From NCBI RefSeq assembly GCF_008369935.1, contig NZ_VTUZ01000007.1, positions 124,001 to 188,000 of the forward strand: a DNA stretch of 64,000 nt, read 5' to 3'. Below the pieces are notes generated by a model that saw only the letters and a program-made list of their open reading frames with translations, did not search any database and was not told where the DNA came from. How positions within the stretch are numbered: the first letter of the stretch is position 1; every line of letters starts with the position of its first letter. The translations under genes were made by a program, and so were the position numbers. This document shows, one piece after another, positions 44,161 to 52,869 of the stretch. Source of the DNA: Paraburkholderia panacisoli (GTDB lineage: Bacteria > Pseudomonadota > Gammaproteobacteria > Burkholderiales > Burkholderiaceae).

Positions 44161-44912
44161 ATTATTTTCCTGCCCTTTGGACGTCGCATCGATGGATGAA
44201 ACGGTCGGATGGATATTGAATCGCATTGCTACCAGGCAGTTTACCCAGCACGTCGTAGTCAACGTCGCCAAGCTTGTCAACATGCAATCGGATCCCGAAC
44301 TGGCTGCGTCCGTCAGAGATTGCGATATCGTCAATATCGACGGTATGGGGGTCGTGTGGACGGCACGTTTGCTCGGACACGAAGTGCCTGACCGCATCGC
44401 CGGTGTTGATCTGTTCGAACGCCTGCTCGCGGACGCCGCGCAGAGAGGCTTCCCGGTCTTTCTCCTTGGCGCGACTGACGCGGTAGTCAAAACTGTGGCA
44501 GCGCGGTGTGCGAGTCGCTATCCAGATCTCCTGCTTGCAGGCCATCATCACGGCTACTTTTGGGATGACGAGTCCGCAGTGGTCGACAGGATTCGTGCTT
44601 CGGGAAGCCCGTCTTCTATTCGTCGCAATTACGTCGCCGAAGAAGGAGAACTTCATTAATCGCTGGAAGGGACAGCTTGGAGTGGACTTTGTCATGGGCG
44701 TCGGCGGTACATTCGATGTCGTTGCTGGTAAGGTGCGCCGTGCGCCTCGCTGGATGCAGCGCAGCGGACTCGAATGGGCCTATCGCGTCGCACAGGAACC
44801 CCGGCGGATGTGGAGGCGCTATTTCGTAACGAATAACAGGTTCGCGCTGATGCTTCTAAAGGCGTGTATCGGTTCGATGTTCCAACGCACTGCAGGTGGT
44901 CAGGGCCAATAA
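44147..44912 (+). pseudogene. WecG/TagA/CpsF-family glycosyltransferase, frameshifted
   Basis: The first frame encodes the GT26 fold: VVNVAKLVNMQSDPELAASV, DIVNIDGMGVVWTARLLG, GVDLFERLL, FLLGATDAVVKTVAARC. At GGG 44602-44604 the frame breaks after IRASG, and the next frame continues EARLLFVAITSPKKENFINR, DFVMGVGGTFDVVAGKVRRA and PRRMWRRYFVTNNRF to 44912. One missing G would restore a 255-residue protein. Family members transfer ManNAc, ManNAcA or glucose to lipid-linked sugars. The product as written ends within 170 residues. Confidence 0.8.
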
Positions 44913-45348
44913 GACGTCATACCTGACGTGTGCTGTGACAGGTTCAGCGTGCCGCGCGTTCTCATTTGAAGAGATGAGCGGAGTCTTGTGTGCTGCAGCG
45001 AAACAGTAGTACGTGGCGCGATGGCGTCGGGCCGGCCATCTTTAAAAAGCGGTTCCGTACCATCGAGTGGTTGTCCGCCTGGGAAGACAAGTCGGTTGCT
45101 GCTTCGCTTCGATCGCCTCAGTCAGTTGCACTACGCGTTCACCCCCCCCCCGCCTATACGATGATCCGTCTGTGGCACTACTGCCGGCGCTGATGTCCCA
45201 GGCGAGGGCTGCGTTTGCTTTCTGGCGCACTGCGCCGTGATTCTGCTCGTCCGTTGCCTGGCGAAGACCCGCTCGTACGGCGTCAATCATTTCATTGGCC
45301 GCCTTGCTACACCTCATTCCATAAATCCTTCGCGGTCCTCATTGAATG
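44913..45348. other. Region without a recognised gene; contains a run of ten C
   Basis: This 436-base stretch separates the polysaccharide and fimbrial genes. Frames of 67 and 91 codons cross it, but neither shows a ribosome binding site or a familiar motif. A homopolymer of ten C lies at 45142-45151. The minus-strand frame starting at 45317 (MRCSKAANEMIDAVRAGLRQ) has a somewhat protein-like helical composition and cannot be excluded. Confidence 0.4.
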
Positions 45349-45528
45349 TTAATGACCCTTCGTGCGATTGCCTGGTTTTGCTTCGTAATAGGCGGAAATA
45401 ATCTGACTAGTCATATATGCCAGACCGGTAACGACTGCCATCATTGACGCGAAATCGAAAATTAACTTAAGCGTGATTTTCTCGACCTTGATCGGATTCG
45501 CAACCCACGTGAAATCCGGATGATTCAT
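45349..45528 (-). CDS. Small single-pass membrane protein (59 residues)
   Basis: Not recognised. ATG at 45528 to TAA at 45349: MNHPDFTWVANPIKVEKITL, then a membrane helix (LIFDFASMMAVVTGLAYMT), then a charged tail. The helix, amphipathic start and absence of rare low-complexity stretches look protein-like. The only ribosome binding site candidate, GGAGAA, is 15 bases upstream, which is too far. It lies between polysaccharide and fimbrial genes on the opposite strand. Confidence 0.4.
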   Translation of the reverse strand: MNHPDFTWVANPIKVEKITLKLIFDFASMMAVVTGLAYMTSQIISAYYEAKPGNRTKGH

Positions 45529-45679
45529 CTGAACGCCAGCGATTTCTCCGCAGTGCTGTAGCGGTCGCGCGATTGAGAGGAGAGAATTCCAAGCTTAACC
45601 GGTTTCAGTGAGGGCAGGGCAACTGCGCCCTGAATTCCTTATTTAATCAACGTATGATAATCGCATAATAGGACTACGG

Positions 45680-46228
45680 ATGAAATTCAATCGCTCTGGA
45701 GTGATCGCTGCGGCAGTTGCAATGATCGCGGCCTTGCCGATGGCCTCGCACGCTGCCGACGGCACGATCACCTTCAACGGCTCCATCACCGCCCAGACGT
45801 GCAACATCAGCGGTAATGGGTCAGGCGCGGCGGACTTCTCAGTGACGCTGCCGAATGTATCCGTATCGGCGCTGACCCCCGTAGGCCAGCCCGCTGGCCG
45901 CACGCCGTTCAACATCATGCTGACGGGCTGCACGCCTAATACGGGCAACGTTCACACGTACTTCGAAGCGGGTCCGACGACCGACGCCACCACAGGCAAC
46001 CTGGTGTTGAACGCGGGCGGCGCGACCAACGTCGAGATCGGCCTGCTGAACGGCTCGGACTTCTCCCCGATCAAGGTTGGTTTTGCCGATGCTTCGCAGA
46101 ACTCCCAGTCGGTCGTCATCTCCGGCGGCACGGCAACGCTTCCGTACTACGCCCAGTACGTGTCAACGGGCGTTCCGACTGCTGGAGCGGCCAATTCGAG
46201 CGTGATGTACACGCTCGCCTATGAGTAA
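45680..46228 (+). CDS. Fimbrial major subunit (type 1 / chaperone-usher pilin)
   Basis: A 182-residue pilin. The signal peptide ends ASHAADG. GTITFNGSITAQTCNISGNG is the canonical N-terminal strand with the first Cys, and the second is in MLTGCTPN, forming the conserved disulfide. The protein ends SVMYTLAYE, with the penultimate Tyr needed for donor-strand exchange. AT-rich DNA upstream (45640-45675) has -10-like TATGATAAT. First gene of a chaperone-usher operon. Confidence 0.95.
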   Translation: MKFNRSGVIAAAVAMIAALPMASHAADGTITFNGSITAQTCNISGNGSGAADFSVTLPNVSVSALTPVGQPAGRTPFNIMLTGCTPNTGNVHTYFEAGPTTDATTGNLVLNAGGATNVEIGLLNGSDFSPIKVGFADASQNSQSVVISGGTATLPYYAQYVSTGVPTAGAANSSVMYTLAYE

Positions 46229-46311
46229 TTAGTTTTAGAGCTGTGTCGCGGAGCGAACCCATGGTCGCTCCGCGTTTTCCCGCTTTTCCGCACTTACCGA
46301 CCCGCCATTAC

Positions 46312-47073
46312 ATGAAACAAACGATCAGGACTCTTCTGGTTTCCGGTGTGCTCGCGCTGGGATTTGCGAGTGCGCTGCAGGCGCAGGCTTCCGTTGTCAT
46401 TGCCGGTACGCGGGTCATCTACAACGCCGACGATACCGAGCAAACCATCAAGCTGACCAACGACGGCAAATCGCCGGCTTTGACGCAGGTCTGGCTGGAC
46501 AAGGGTGATCCGAAGGCGGCGCCCTCCGCCATCGATGTGCCCTTTACCATCAGCCCGCCGTTTGCTCGCGTCGACCCGGGCAAGGGACAGACCTTGCGCA
46601 TTCTGTACACCGGCGAGCCGTTGCCGCAGGACAAGGAATCGGTATTCTGGCTCAACCTCCTTGAAATACCGCCCAAACCGGCTGCCAATGAAGTCGACGT
46701 CAACAAGCTGCAAATGGCGTTCCGCTCGCGCATCAAGATGTTTTTTCGTCCTGCAGGCCTGAAAGGCAGCGCAGGCGAAGCGCCTGCGCAGATTAGCTGG
46801 CATGTGGTCAAGACAGACATTGGCGCCGCACTCGAAGCCCACAATCCGACGCCTTACCACGTGTCGTTCACGGCGCTGGAATTGACAGGCGGCGGCAAGA
46901 CCGCGAAGTTCGAAAACGGCGGCATGGTCGGGCCGGGTGAAACCCAGGACTTCCCGCTCTCGGGCGAAGTGTTCCAGGGCGCTGACGCCAAGGTACGTTA
47001 TCACGCGATCAACGACTACGGCGGTCCTGCCGAAGGCGAGTCGGTGCTGAACGCAGCACCACAAGTGAAGTGA
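46312..47073 (+). CDS. Periplasmic fimbrial chaperone
   Basis: A 253-residue PapD-like chaperone. The signal peptide runs to LQAQASVVIAG. Domain 1 has GTRVIYNADDTEQTIKLTND and the conserved Arg and Lys region in PPFARVDPGKGQTLRILYTG and FWLNLLEIPPKP; the RSRIKMFFRP segment starts domain 2. The ATG at 46312 starts the signal peptide; a longer frame from 46243 adds a non-signal extension. It folds pilin subunits and delivers them to the usher encoded next. Confidence 0.95.
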   Translation: MKQTIRTLLVSGVLALGFASALQAQASVVIAGTRVIYNADDTEQTIKLTNDGKSPALTQVWLDKGDPKAAPSAIDVPFTISPPFARVDPGKGQTLRILYTGEPLPQDKESVFWLNLLEIPPKPAANEVDVNKLQMAFRSRIKMFFRPAGLKGSAGEAPAQISWHVVKTDIGAALEAHNPTPYHVSFTALELTGGGKTAKFENGGMVGPGETQDFPLSGEVFQGADAKVRYHAINDYGGPAEGESVLNAAPQVK

Positions 47074-47185
47074 TTCACTGGCAGTCGGTTCTTTCCGGCT
47101 GCCCATCTCTATCAAGCACTCTCCGCTGAAAATGCTGCGCGAAGCGGCAGGGGAGGAATTTTTCTGAAGCTTGGAGTCGGCGGTA

Positions 47186-49759
47186 GTGCAACAAAAACAA
47201 TTTCGTCCCTTTCCTTCAAAGTTGTCCCCTGTCAGTGCGGTGGTGTTGTTGCTCTTCACCAGTGCCGGAGCGTGGGGTGCCACCTCCGATTCGGGTGCTT
47301 CCACCCAACTGGCCGAAGTCGAATTCAGCGACCAGTTTATTCAGCAGCCAAGCGGCGCGCGCGTCGACATCAGCCGATTCAATAAGGGCAACGTGGCGCT
47401 GCCTGGCGACTACCGGGTCGATCTGTACGTCAACGGCGCCTGGCTTGGCCGCTCGATGGTGCCGGTGCGCCAGGTCGGCACCGACCGCAGCGACGTGCAG
47501 GCGTGCTTCGATCGCGCGCTGCTGGAGCGCGTCGGCGTGGACCTGATGAAGTTGCCGGCTGAGACGGCCGCGCGTGTGGAGAAAGATACCGATGGCTGCT
47601 TGACGCTGCCGTCGCTGGTCCCGGACGCTACCGCGACATTCGACAACGGCGAACTGCGGCTCGATGTGACCGTGCCCCAGATGGCGCTCGCCCGCACGGC
47701 GCGCGGTTATGTCGACCCGCGTTACTGGGACGAGGGCGTGCCCGCCGCCATCCTGCAATACAACGCCAACGCTTACCATTCCGATTCGTACGGGGCAAGT
47801 TCCACCCAGAGCTATGTGGGACTGAATGCCGGCATCAACATCGGACCCTGGCGCTTTCGCCATAACGGCAGCCTGACCTCAGGTAACCAGACCGGCACCC
47901 ATTATCAGAGCGTGCAGACCAACCTGCAGCGTTCGATTGCGCCGCTCAAGAGTCAGCTGATCATCGGCGATGCGTTCACCAGTGGCTCCGTGTTCGACAG
48001 CATCGGCTTCCGGGGCGTGCAGCTCTCCAGCGACGATCGCATGTACCCGGAGTCGCAGCGCGGCTACGCACCGGTCATCCGCGGCATCGCCAACAGCAAC
48101 GCACGCGTGCAGGTTCGCCAGAACGGCAACCTCCTCTATGAAACGACTGTGGCACCCGGGGCTTTCGAGATCAACGATCTCTACCCCACTGGCTACGGTG
48201 GCGACCTCACCGTGGTGGTCACCGAGGCCGACGGCAGTGTCCGTACCTCCACGGTGCCGTATGCGGCTGCGGTGAACTCGCTGCGCCCCGGCATTACGCG
48301 CTTTGATGTAACAGTCGGTCAGTACCGCAATCCGACGGTGAGCATCCATCCGGTGCTGTTCCAGGGCACGGTCCAGCATGGTTTCACCAATCTGATCACA
48401 GGCTATGGCGGCTTCGTAGCAACAGAGGGCTACATGGCCGCGCAGGTGGGCGCCGCACTGAATACGGATTTTGGCGCCTTTGGCCTCGACATCACACAGG
48501 CTGCCACGCACCTGGACAAGCAGCCCGACCGCAACGGCCAGAGTCTTCGCCTGAGCTACAGCAAGCTGGTCGAGCCTACCAACACCAACCTGGCCGTGGC
48601 GGCTTACCGCTACTCGAGCCGCGGTTACCTGGGGCTCGCTGACGCCATGGCGTTGCGCGATCTCGATCAGCGCAACACGGGCTTTGCGGCTAACGGCATC
48701 CAGCGCGGTCGCCTGCAGATCACGGTGAACCAGAACCTGCCCGCGGGCTATGGCTCGTTTTACCTGACCGGTTCCACCCAGAACTACTGGGATCGCAGCG
48801 GTACGGACACGCAACTGCAGGCTGGCTACAACAACAGCTACAAGCAGCTGAACTACAGCCTGGCGCTCTCGCGTCAGATGGACGTTAGTAAGCACAAGTG
48901 GGACAACCGTGTGATGCTGACCGTCGGTATTCCGCTTGGCACGGGTGCGCACGCGCCGTACTCGACCACCTCCCTGCAGGGCGACGGGAACTCGGGTACC
49001 GTCGTGCAGCAAGCCGTGTCAGGCACGCTCGGCGTAGATAGCGCCTTTGCATATGGTCTGAACGCGGCTCACAGCAGCGGTGGCGACACGAGCAGCAGCA
49101 CCACGGCGGGCGCCAACGTCTCCTACACTTCGTCGGTTGCCACGTTGACCGGCAATACCAGCAAGAGCAGCAGCTACACGCAGGCCGGCGTTGGTGTGAG
49201 CGGCGGCATCGTTGCGTATTCGGGCGGAGTTGCCTTCACGCCACTGATGGGCGACACGCTGGCGATCGTGGAAGCCCGGGATGCGGCCGGCGCGCGCGTG
49301 ACCAACAACAGCGGCCTGCGCGTCGACCCGTGGGGTCACGCCATCGTGTCGACCCTGACCCCGTTCGCGAGCAACCAGATCGAGATCGATCCCAAGGGTT
49401 TGCCGATCAATGTGGAATTGAAGTCAACCCAGCAGTCGGTCGCGCCGACCGCAGGCGCTGTGGTGCGGCTCAAGTTCGACACGGAAAACACCGGGCGCGC
49501 CGCGATCCTGGGCATCAGGACTGCCGACGGCAAACCGGTGCCGTTCGGCGCGCAGTTGACCACCGAGCAAGGCCAGAACATCGGCACCGTCGCCCAGGCA
49601 GGGCGAGGCATTGCGCATGGCCTGAAGAGCGACACCGGCCGCTTGCTGGTGAACTGGGGCGACAGCGCAGACGAGCGTTGCTGGGTCGATTACTCGTTGC
49701 CGAAGGTGGACATGAAAACCCGCGCTTCGTACAGCGTGGCCGATGTCGTATGTAAATAG
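47186..49759 (+). CDS. Fimbrial outer-membrane usher
   Basis: An 857-residue usher from GTG at 47186, which follows a GGAG site by nine bases; TTG at 47171 would add five residues and is also possible. After the signal comes the N-terminal chaperone-binding domain (VEFSDQFIQQPSGARVDISR, VDLYVNGAWLG), a Cys-containing segment, the beta-barrel with a plug (GFRGVQLSSDDRMYPESQRGY, RGIANSNARVQVRQNG), and two C-terminal domains (GAVVRLKFDTENTGRAAILG, ERCWVDYSLP). It secretes and polymerises the pilins encoded on both sides. Confidence 0.95.
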   Translation: MQQKQFRPFPSKLSPVSAVVLLLFTSAGAWGATSDSGASTQLAEVEFSDQFIQQPSGARVDISRFNKGNVALPGDYRVDLYVNGAWLGRSMVPVRQVGTDRSDVQACFDRALLERVGVDLMKLPAETAARVEKDTDGCLTLPSLVPDATATFDNGELRLDVTVPQMALARTARGYVDPRYWDEGVPAAILQYNANAYHSDSYGASSTQSYVGLNAGINIGPWRFRHNGSLTSGNQTGTHYQSVQTNLQRSIAPLKSQLIIGDAFTSGSVFDSIGFRGVQLSSDDRMYPESQRGYAPVIRGIANSNARVQVRQNGNLLYETTVAPGAFEINDLYPTGYGGDLTVVVTEADGSVRTSTVPYAAAVNSLRPGITRFDVTVGQYRNPTVSIHPVLFQGTVQHGFTNLITGYGGFVATEGYMAAQVGAALNTDFGAFGLDITQAATHLDKQPDRNGQSLRLSYSKLVEPTNTNLAVAAYRYSSRGYLGLADAMALRDLDQRNTGFAANGIQRGRLQITVNQNLPAGYGSFYLTGSTQNYWDRSGTDTQLQAGYNNSYKQLNYSLALSRQMDVSKHKWDNRVMLTVGIPLGTGAHAPYSTTSLQGDGNSGTVVQQAVSGTLGVDSAFAYGLNAAHSSGGDTSSSTTAGANVSYTSSVATLTGNTSKSSSYTQAGVGVSGGIVAYSGGVAFTPLMGDTLAIVEARDAAGARVTNNSGLRVDPWGHAIVSTLTPFASNQIEIDPKGLPINVELKSTQQSVAPTAGAVVRLKFDTENTGRAAILGIRTADGKPVPFGAQLTTEQGQNIGTVAQAGRGIAHGLKSDTGRLLVNWGDSADERCWVDYSLPKVDMKTRASYSVADVVCK

Positions 49760-50073
49760 TCGGGCGCGCCGAGATTGATTTCAGCCGGTATATGCTGATT
49801 TGTGTTTCATGGAATGAATATCCAGTCTGGCATTTATCAATGATATTTGAAGAATGATTTATATCAGATCTGGAGAAAGATATGACCGCAAGCCATTTTG
49901 ATCTTGTGTGCAGGCCGATAATTAACTGGAATGTCTCAATACGAAACTACCGCGGGCATGAAGACCTGTTCGCCTGCCGTCGGAAAATTCCGGGACGACT
50001 CGCTCTGGAATAGGTCGGTACAACGTCACCCAGCGATTTCGCCTGGCCACAACTTATCGCGTAGGACTGGTTT
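49760..50073. other. AT-rich intergenic region before the adhesin gene
   Basis: This 314-base gap is much richer in A and T than the flanking genes. No open frame or clear hairpin terminator is visible. It may hold a separate promoter for the adhesin gene. Confidence 0.4.
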
Positions 50074-51090
50074 ATGAAAAAACTAATTCAGATATTTTTA
50101 GGCATTTTAATTGCCGCCTGTTCATCTGGCGTCCACGCACAGTGCTCCCCCTCTGGCCAGATAGGGATTCAGGTTTTTGCGCCGACCCCTCCAGCTATTA
50201 ACCCCGGCAATTCACAGCCTGGCACGGTTCTGTTTTCTACTGTTGTAAACAACAGCACCGCGGGCATCACTTCAATTATCGCATGCGGTCAACTCACGGT
50301 CTCCTACACTGGCACTTTGGGGCCGTATAACACCGAAAGCACGGCGATCCCAGGTATCGGCGCGCGTTTTTCATGGTCGGGCGGCCCATACGGCTTGGGG
50401 ACAGGCTATCTTCCCCAGACTACGACGTCTGCGCCGTATGGGAGTGCGGGGAGTCCAGCCAATTTCAAATGGAGCACGGGGACGATAACCCTTGAGTTGG
50501 TCCAGACCGGCCCGCTGCAGCCGGGAAACTATTCGTTAGGCACCAATTCGATAAAACTAACCTCCGGGCAATCCTCGACCTTCGCTCAAATGTCCGTTCT
50601 TGCTAGTGGCACTACTACCGCTCTCCCAATCGTGGTCGTACAGCATCCGACCTGCAGGGTGTCCACTCCTTCGATCCAGGTGCCTTTAGGCAGCGTCCCG
50701 CTCAAGAGCTTCTCCGGCGTGGGGAGTACATCGCCGGTCCAGCCTTCGTTCAACATCTCCCTGTCTTGCACAGGCGGTGATACGGGAGTCATGACGAGCG
50801 TCTATACCACGTTGACCGACCAGACCAATCCTACCAATCAGTCGAACACGCTGTCATTGAGCACCAGCTCGACTGCAAGCGGGATCGGTATCCAGGTTCT
50901 GAACGGTAATACCGTCATCAGCTACGGGCCGGACTCATCCGTAGTCGGGAACCCTAACCAGTGGTTAGCGGGCAGCACCGGAAACGGGACTTTCAATATT
51001 CCGTTGACGGCGCGCTATGTGCAGACCGCTCCTACCGTGAAACCCGGAACGGCGAACGGGATAGCCACGTTCACAATGAGCTATCAATAA
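50074..51090 (+). CDS. Fimbrial tip adhesin (two-domain pilin)
   Basis: A 338-residue exported protein, about twice the pilin length. The signal peptide ends CSSGVHAQCSP. The N-terminal half (residues 24-180) is a Gly/Thr/Ser-rich receptor-binding-type domain. The C-terminal half is a pilin domain: HPTCRVSTPSIQVPLGSVPL, FNISLSCTGGD with paired Cys, and a C-terminal strand GIATFTMSYQ for donor-strand exchange. AGGA lies seven bases before the ATG. It likely caps the fimbria; ligand unknown. Confidence 0.9.
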   Translation: MKKLIQIFLGILIAACSSGVHAQCSPSGQIGIQVFAPTPPAINPGNSQPGTVLFSTVVNNSTAGITSIIACGQLTVSYTGTLGPYNTESTAIPGIGARFSWSGGPYGLGTGYLPQTTTSAPYGSAGSPANFKWSTGTITLELVQTGPLQPGNYSLGTNSIKLTSGQSSTFAQMSVLASGTTTALPIVVVQHPTCRVSTPSIQVPLGSVPLKSFSGVGSTSPVQPSFNISLSCTGGDTGVMTSVYTTLTDQTNPTNQSNTLSLSTSSTASGIGIQVLNGNTVISYGPDSSVVGNPNQWLAGSTGNGTFNIPLTARYVQTAPTVKPGTANGIATFTMSYQ

Positions 51091-51133
51091 CATGTGCGCC
51101 TATCTTGCCATGCGGCACTGCCGGCAGGCGTGA

Positions 51134-51273
51134 GGCTTTGTTCGGATGGGTCCGAGTTTCCCCAAGGTGGCATGCCGCAACTATCCATATTTGATGGAAA
51201 CCGGCCTGCCGAATGAATTCCACCGGTTGATGATGTTGGCGATAACCACGCCTTCGCGTTGATGCGACGCAAT
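51134..51273 (+). repeat. Right copy of the direct repeat, adjoining iacG
   Basis: Same sequence and orientation as 38197-38333; the core at 51173-51260 differs at two positions of 88. It ends seven bases before the iacG stop codon. On the minus strand it gives the same REGVVIANIINRWNSFGRPV frame directly after the iacG stop. It marks the boundary between the accessory segment and the iac cluster. Confidence 0.9.
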
Positions 51274-51279
51274 CAGCGT

Positions 51280-51825
51280 TCAACACGACCCGACCCGCTT
51301 GATGCGATGAAAATTGCGGTCGAAATAGATCAGGCCGTCGCCATCCGCACGCACGCTGATGCGCGTGGTCTTCACGAACATCACCGAGTGCGAGCCGACT
51401 TCCTTCAGATCGACGATCTCGCCTTGCAGGCTCGCGAGCGCATCGCGCAGCACCGGCACGCCGTGCGTGCCGTCGTCCCAGATCGGCCAGCCGAAGCGCT
51501 CTTCCATCGGCACCTGGGTCATCCCCGCGAAGTGCCGCGCGAGCAGTTCGTGCTCGCCTGGCAGGACGTTGACGCAAACGTGGCGGTTGCTCTCGAAGGT
51601 GGAGTGCATCGCGCTCGAACGGTTCAGGCAGACGAGCAGTGTCGGTGGCGTGTCGGTGACGGAGCACACGGCGCTCGCGGTGACGCCGCAGCGCCCGTGC
51701 GGGCCGGCGGTCGTGACGACGTTGACGGCCGCGCACAGATGCGCCATCGCCTGGCGGAACTGCTGTTTGGCGTTCAGGTGGGCGTCGTGCCCGGAAGCGG
51801 GGGACTGGGTCGGCATCGTGGTCAT
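51280..51825 (-). CDS. iacG: Flavin reductase IacG (HpaC-like)
   Basis: A 181-residue flavin reductase of the HpaC/FMN-binding split-barrel type. AAVNVVTTAGPHGRCGVTAS, SVTDTPPTLLVCLNRSS and VCVNVLPGEHELLARHFAG are the flavin- and NADH-binding segments. In indole-3-acetate degradation it is thought to supply reduced flavin to the IacA oxygenase. AGGAAT lies nine bases before the ATG; a longer frame to 51921 has no matching site. It is the last iac gene on this side and ends at the accessory repeat. Confidence 0.85.
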   Translation of the reverse strand: MTTMPTQSPASGHDAHLNAKQQFRQAMAHLCAAVNVVTTAGPHGRCGVTASAVCSVTDTPPTLLVCLNRSSAMHSTFESNRHVCVNVLPGEHELLARHFAGMTQVPMEERFGWPIWDDGTHGVPVLRDALASLQGEIVDLKEVGSHSVMFVKTTRISVRADGDGLIYFDRNFHRIKRVGSC

Positions 51826-52131
51826 CGTCTGGATTCCTTTTTGGCGCGGCGTCGTGGGTGCTGATCTGGATTCAAGCGTAATCAATCCCCGTACGGAAAA
51901 AAATCCGCGTGAGCGGCGCATAGGTGAGCGTCTTTCCCAACGTATCTAAAGTTTTCCCCAATACTCCACGCGCTCTCAGTGCCCAAGTGCACATTTGAAC
52001 TGCGAGCGTATGAGCGCGACGTAAGCAGCGCTTCAGGGTAACTAGCACTTTGCACGGCTTTTTTCGCTGGATATGATGGTTCGCGCAACACGTTTCAAAC
52101 CGCACCGATACGAACCGCTCCCGCTCCTTCC
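51826..52131. promoter_or_regulatory. Divergent region between iacG and the LuxR-type regulator
   Basis: A 306-base region that must hold promoters for both genes. TAGGT (51921-51925) and CTAAAG (51946-51951) resemble TAGGT and CTAAAG at 57182 and 57204 upstream of iacA, and TTTCCC-AA occurs twice (51932, 51953). These are possible regulator sites for the iac two-component system, with limited support. Confidence 0.35.
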
Positions 52132-52782
52132 ATGCCCCACGCGCAGCAATCCGCTTCCATTCCCGCACCCATTGTCTATATCGTCGACGACGACAGCGGC
52201 ATGCGCACGTCGCTCGCGTGGCTGCTCGAATCGGTTGGCGTGAAGTCGGCGGGCTTCGCGAATGCGAGCGAGTTTCTCGATGCGTTCGACGTGGCCATTC
52301 CGGCCGCGCTGGTGCTCGACGTACGGATGCCGGAGCAAAGCGGCTTCGACGTGCAGGCGGAATTGAACCGGCGCGGCGCAACCTTGCCGATCATTTTCGT
52401 CAGCGGCCACGGCGACATTCCGATGTCCGTGCGCGCTTTGCAGAACGGCGCGATCGACTTCGTCGAGAAGCCGTATAACTCGCAGCAGATGCTCGATCGG
52501 GTGCAGCGTGCGTTGAAGCTCGCCGCGCAACGGCATGTCGCCGGTCAGAAGCGGCGCGAGTTGCGCAAGCGGATCGGGTCGCTGACCGCGCGCGAAACGG
52601 AAGTGCTGCGTGGGGTGATCGACGGCAAAGGCAGCAAGCGCATTGCGAGCGATCTGTCGATCAGCGTGAAGACTGTCGACGTGCATCGCGCGAGCATCAA
52701 GGACAAGCTCGGCGCCGCGTCGATCGCGATGCTGGTGCGCGAGGTGATGGCGGTGTGGGAAGAAGACGAGACACCTCGTTGA
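52132..52782 (+). CDS. FixJ/NarL-type response regulator of the iac cluster
   Basis: A 216-residue regulator: receiver domain with Asp63 (LVLDVRMPEQSG), acidic residues DDD at 19-21 and Lys in FVEKPYN, then a LuxR-type helix-turn-helix (LTARETEVLRGVIDGKGSKR, IASDLSISVKTVDVHRASIK). The FixJ-like form pairs with FixL-like PAS kinases, and one is encoded at 57244 in the same cluster. In P. phytofirmans a two-component system responding to indole-3-acetate is reported in the iac locus; this gene and the kinase are its evident counterparts. Confidence 0.9.
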   Translation: MPHAQQSASIPAPIVYIVDDDSGMRTSLAWLLESVGVKSAGFANASEFLDAFDVAIPAALVLDVRMPEQSGFDVQAELNRRGATLPIIFVSGHGDIPMSVRALQNGAIDFVEKPYNSQQMLDRVQRALKLAAQRHVAGQKRRELRKRIGSLTARETEVLRGVIDGKGSKRIASDLSISVKTVDVHRASIKDKLGAASIAMLVREVMAVWEEDETPR

Positions 52783-52869
52783 TGCGCGCTGGTGGCGCAG
52801 GTGCGATGAACGCATCCGGGCGCACCAAGTGCGCCCGAATGCCTCGACTATCGGCAACCCGCAGCCCCG

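Noticed and set aside
45042..45317. A 91-codon minus-strand frame
   Set aside because: Protein-like start but crosses a ten-base homopolymer, lacks a ribosome binding site and resembles no family known to me; described only as part of the gap.
45463..45468. CTTAAG in the gap before the fimbrial operon
   Set aside because: No second hexamer at the correct spacing; likely chance.
51084..51272. The repeated REGVVIANIINRW frame as a transposase end
   Set aside because: It resembles no transposase motif I can name, has no terminal inverted repeats nearby, and is too short to assign.
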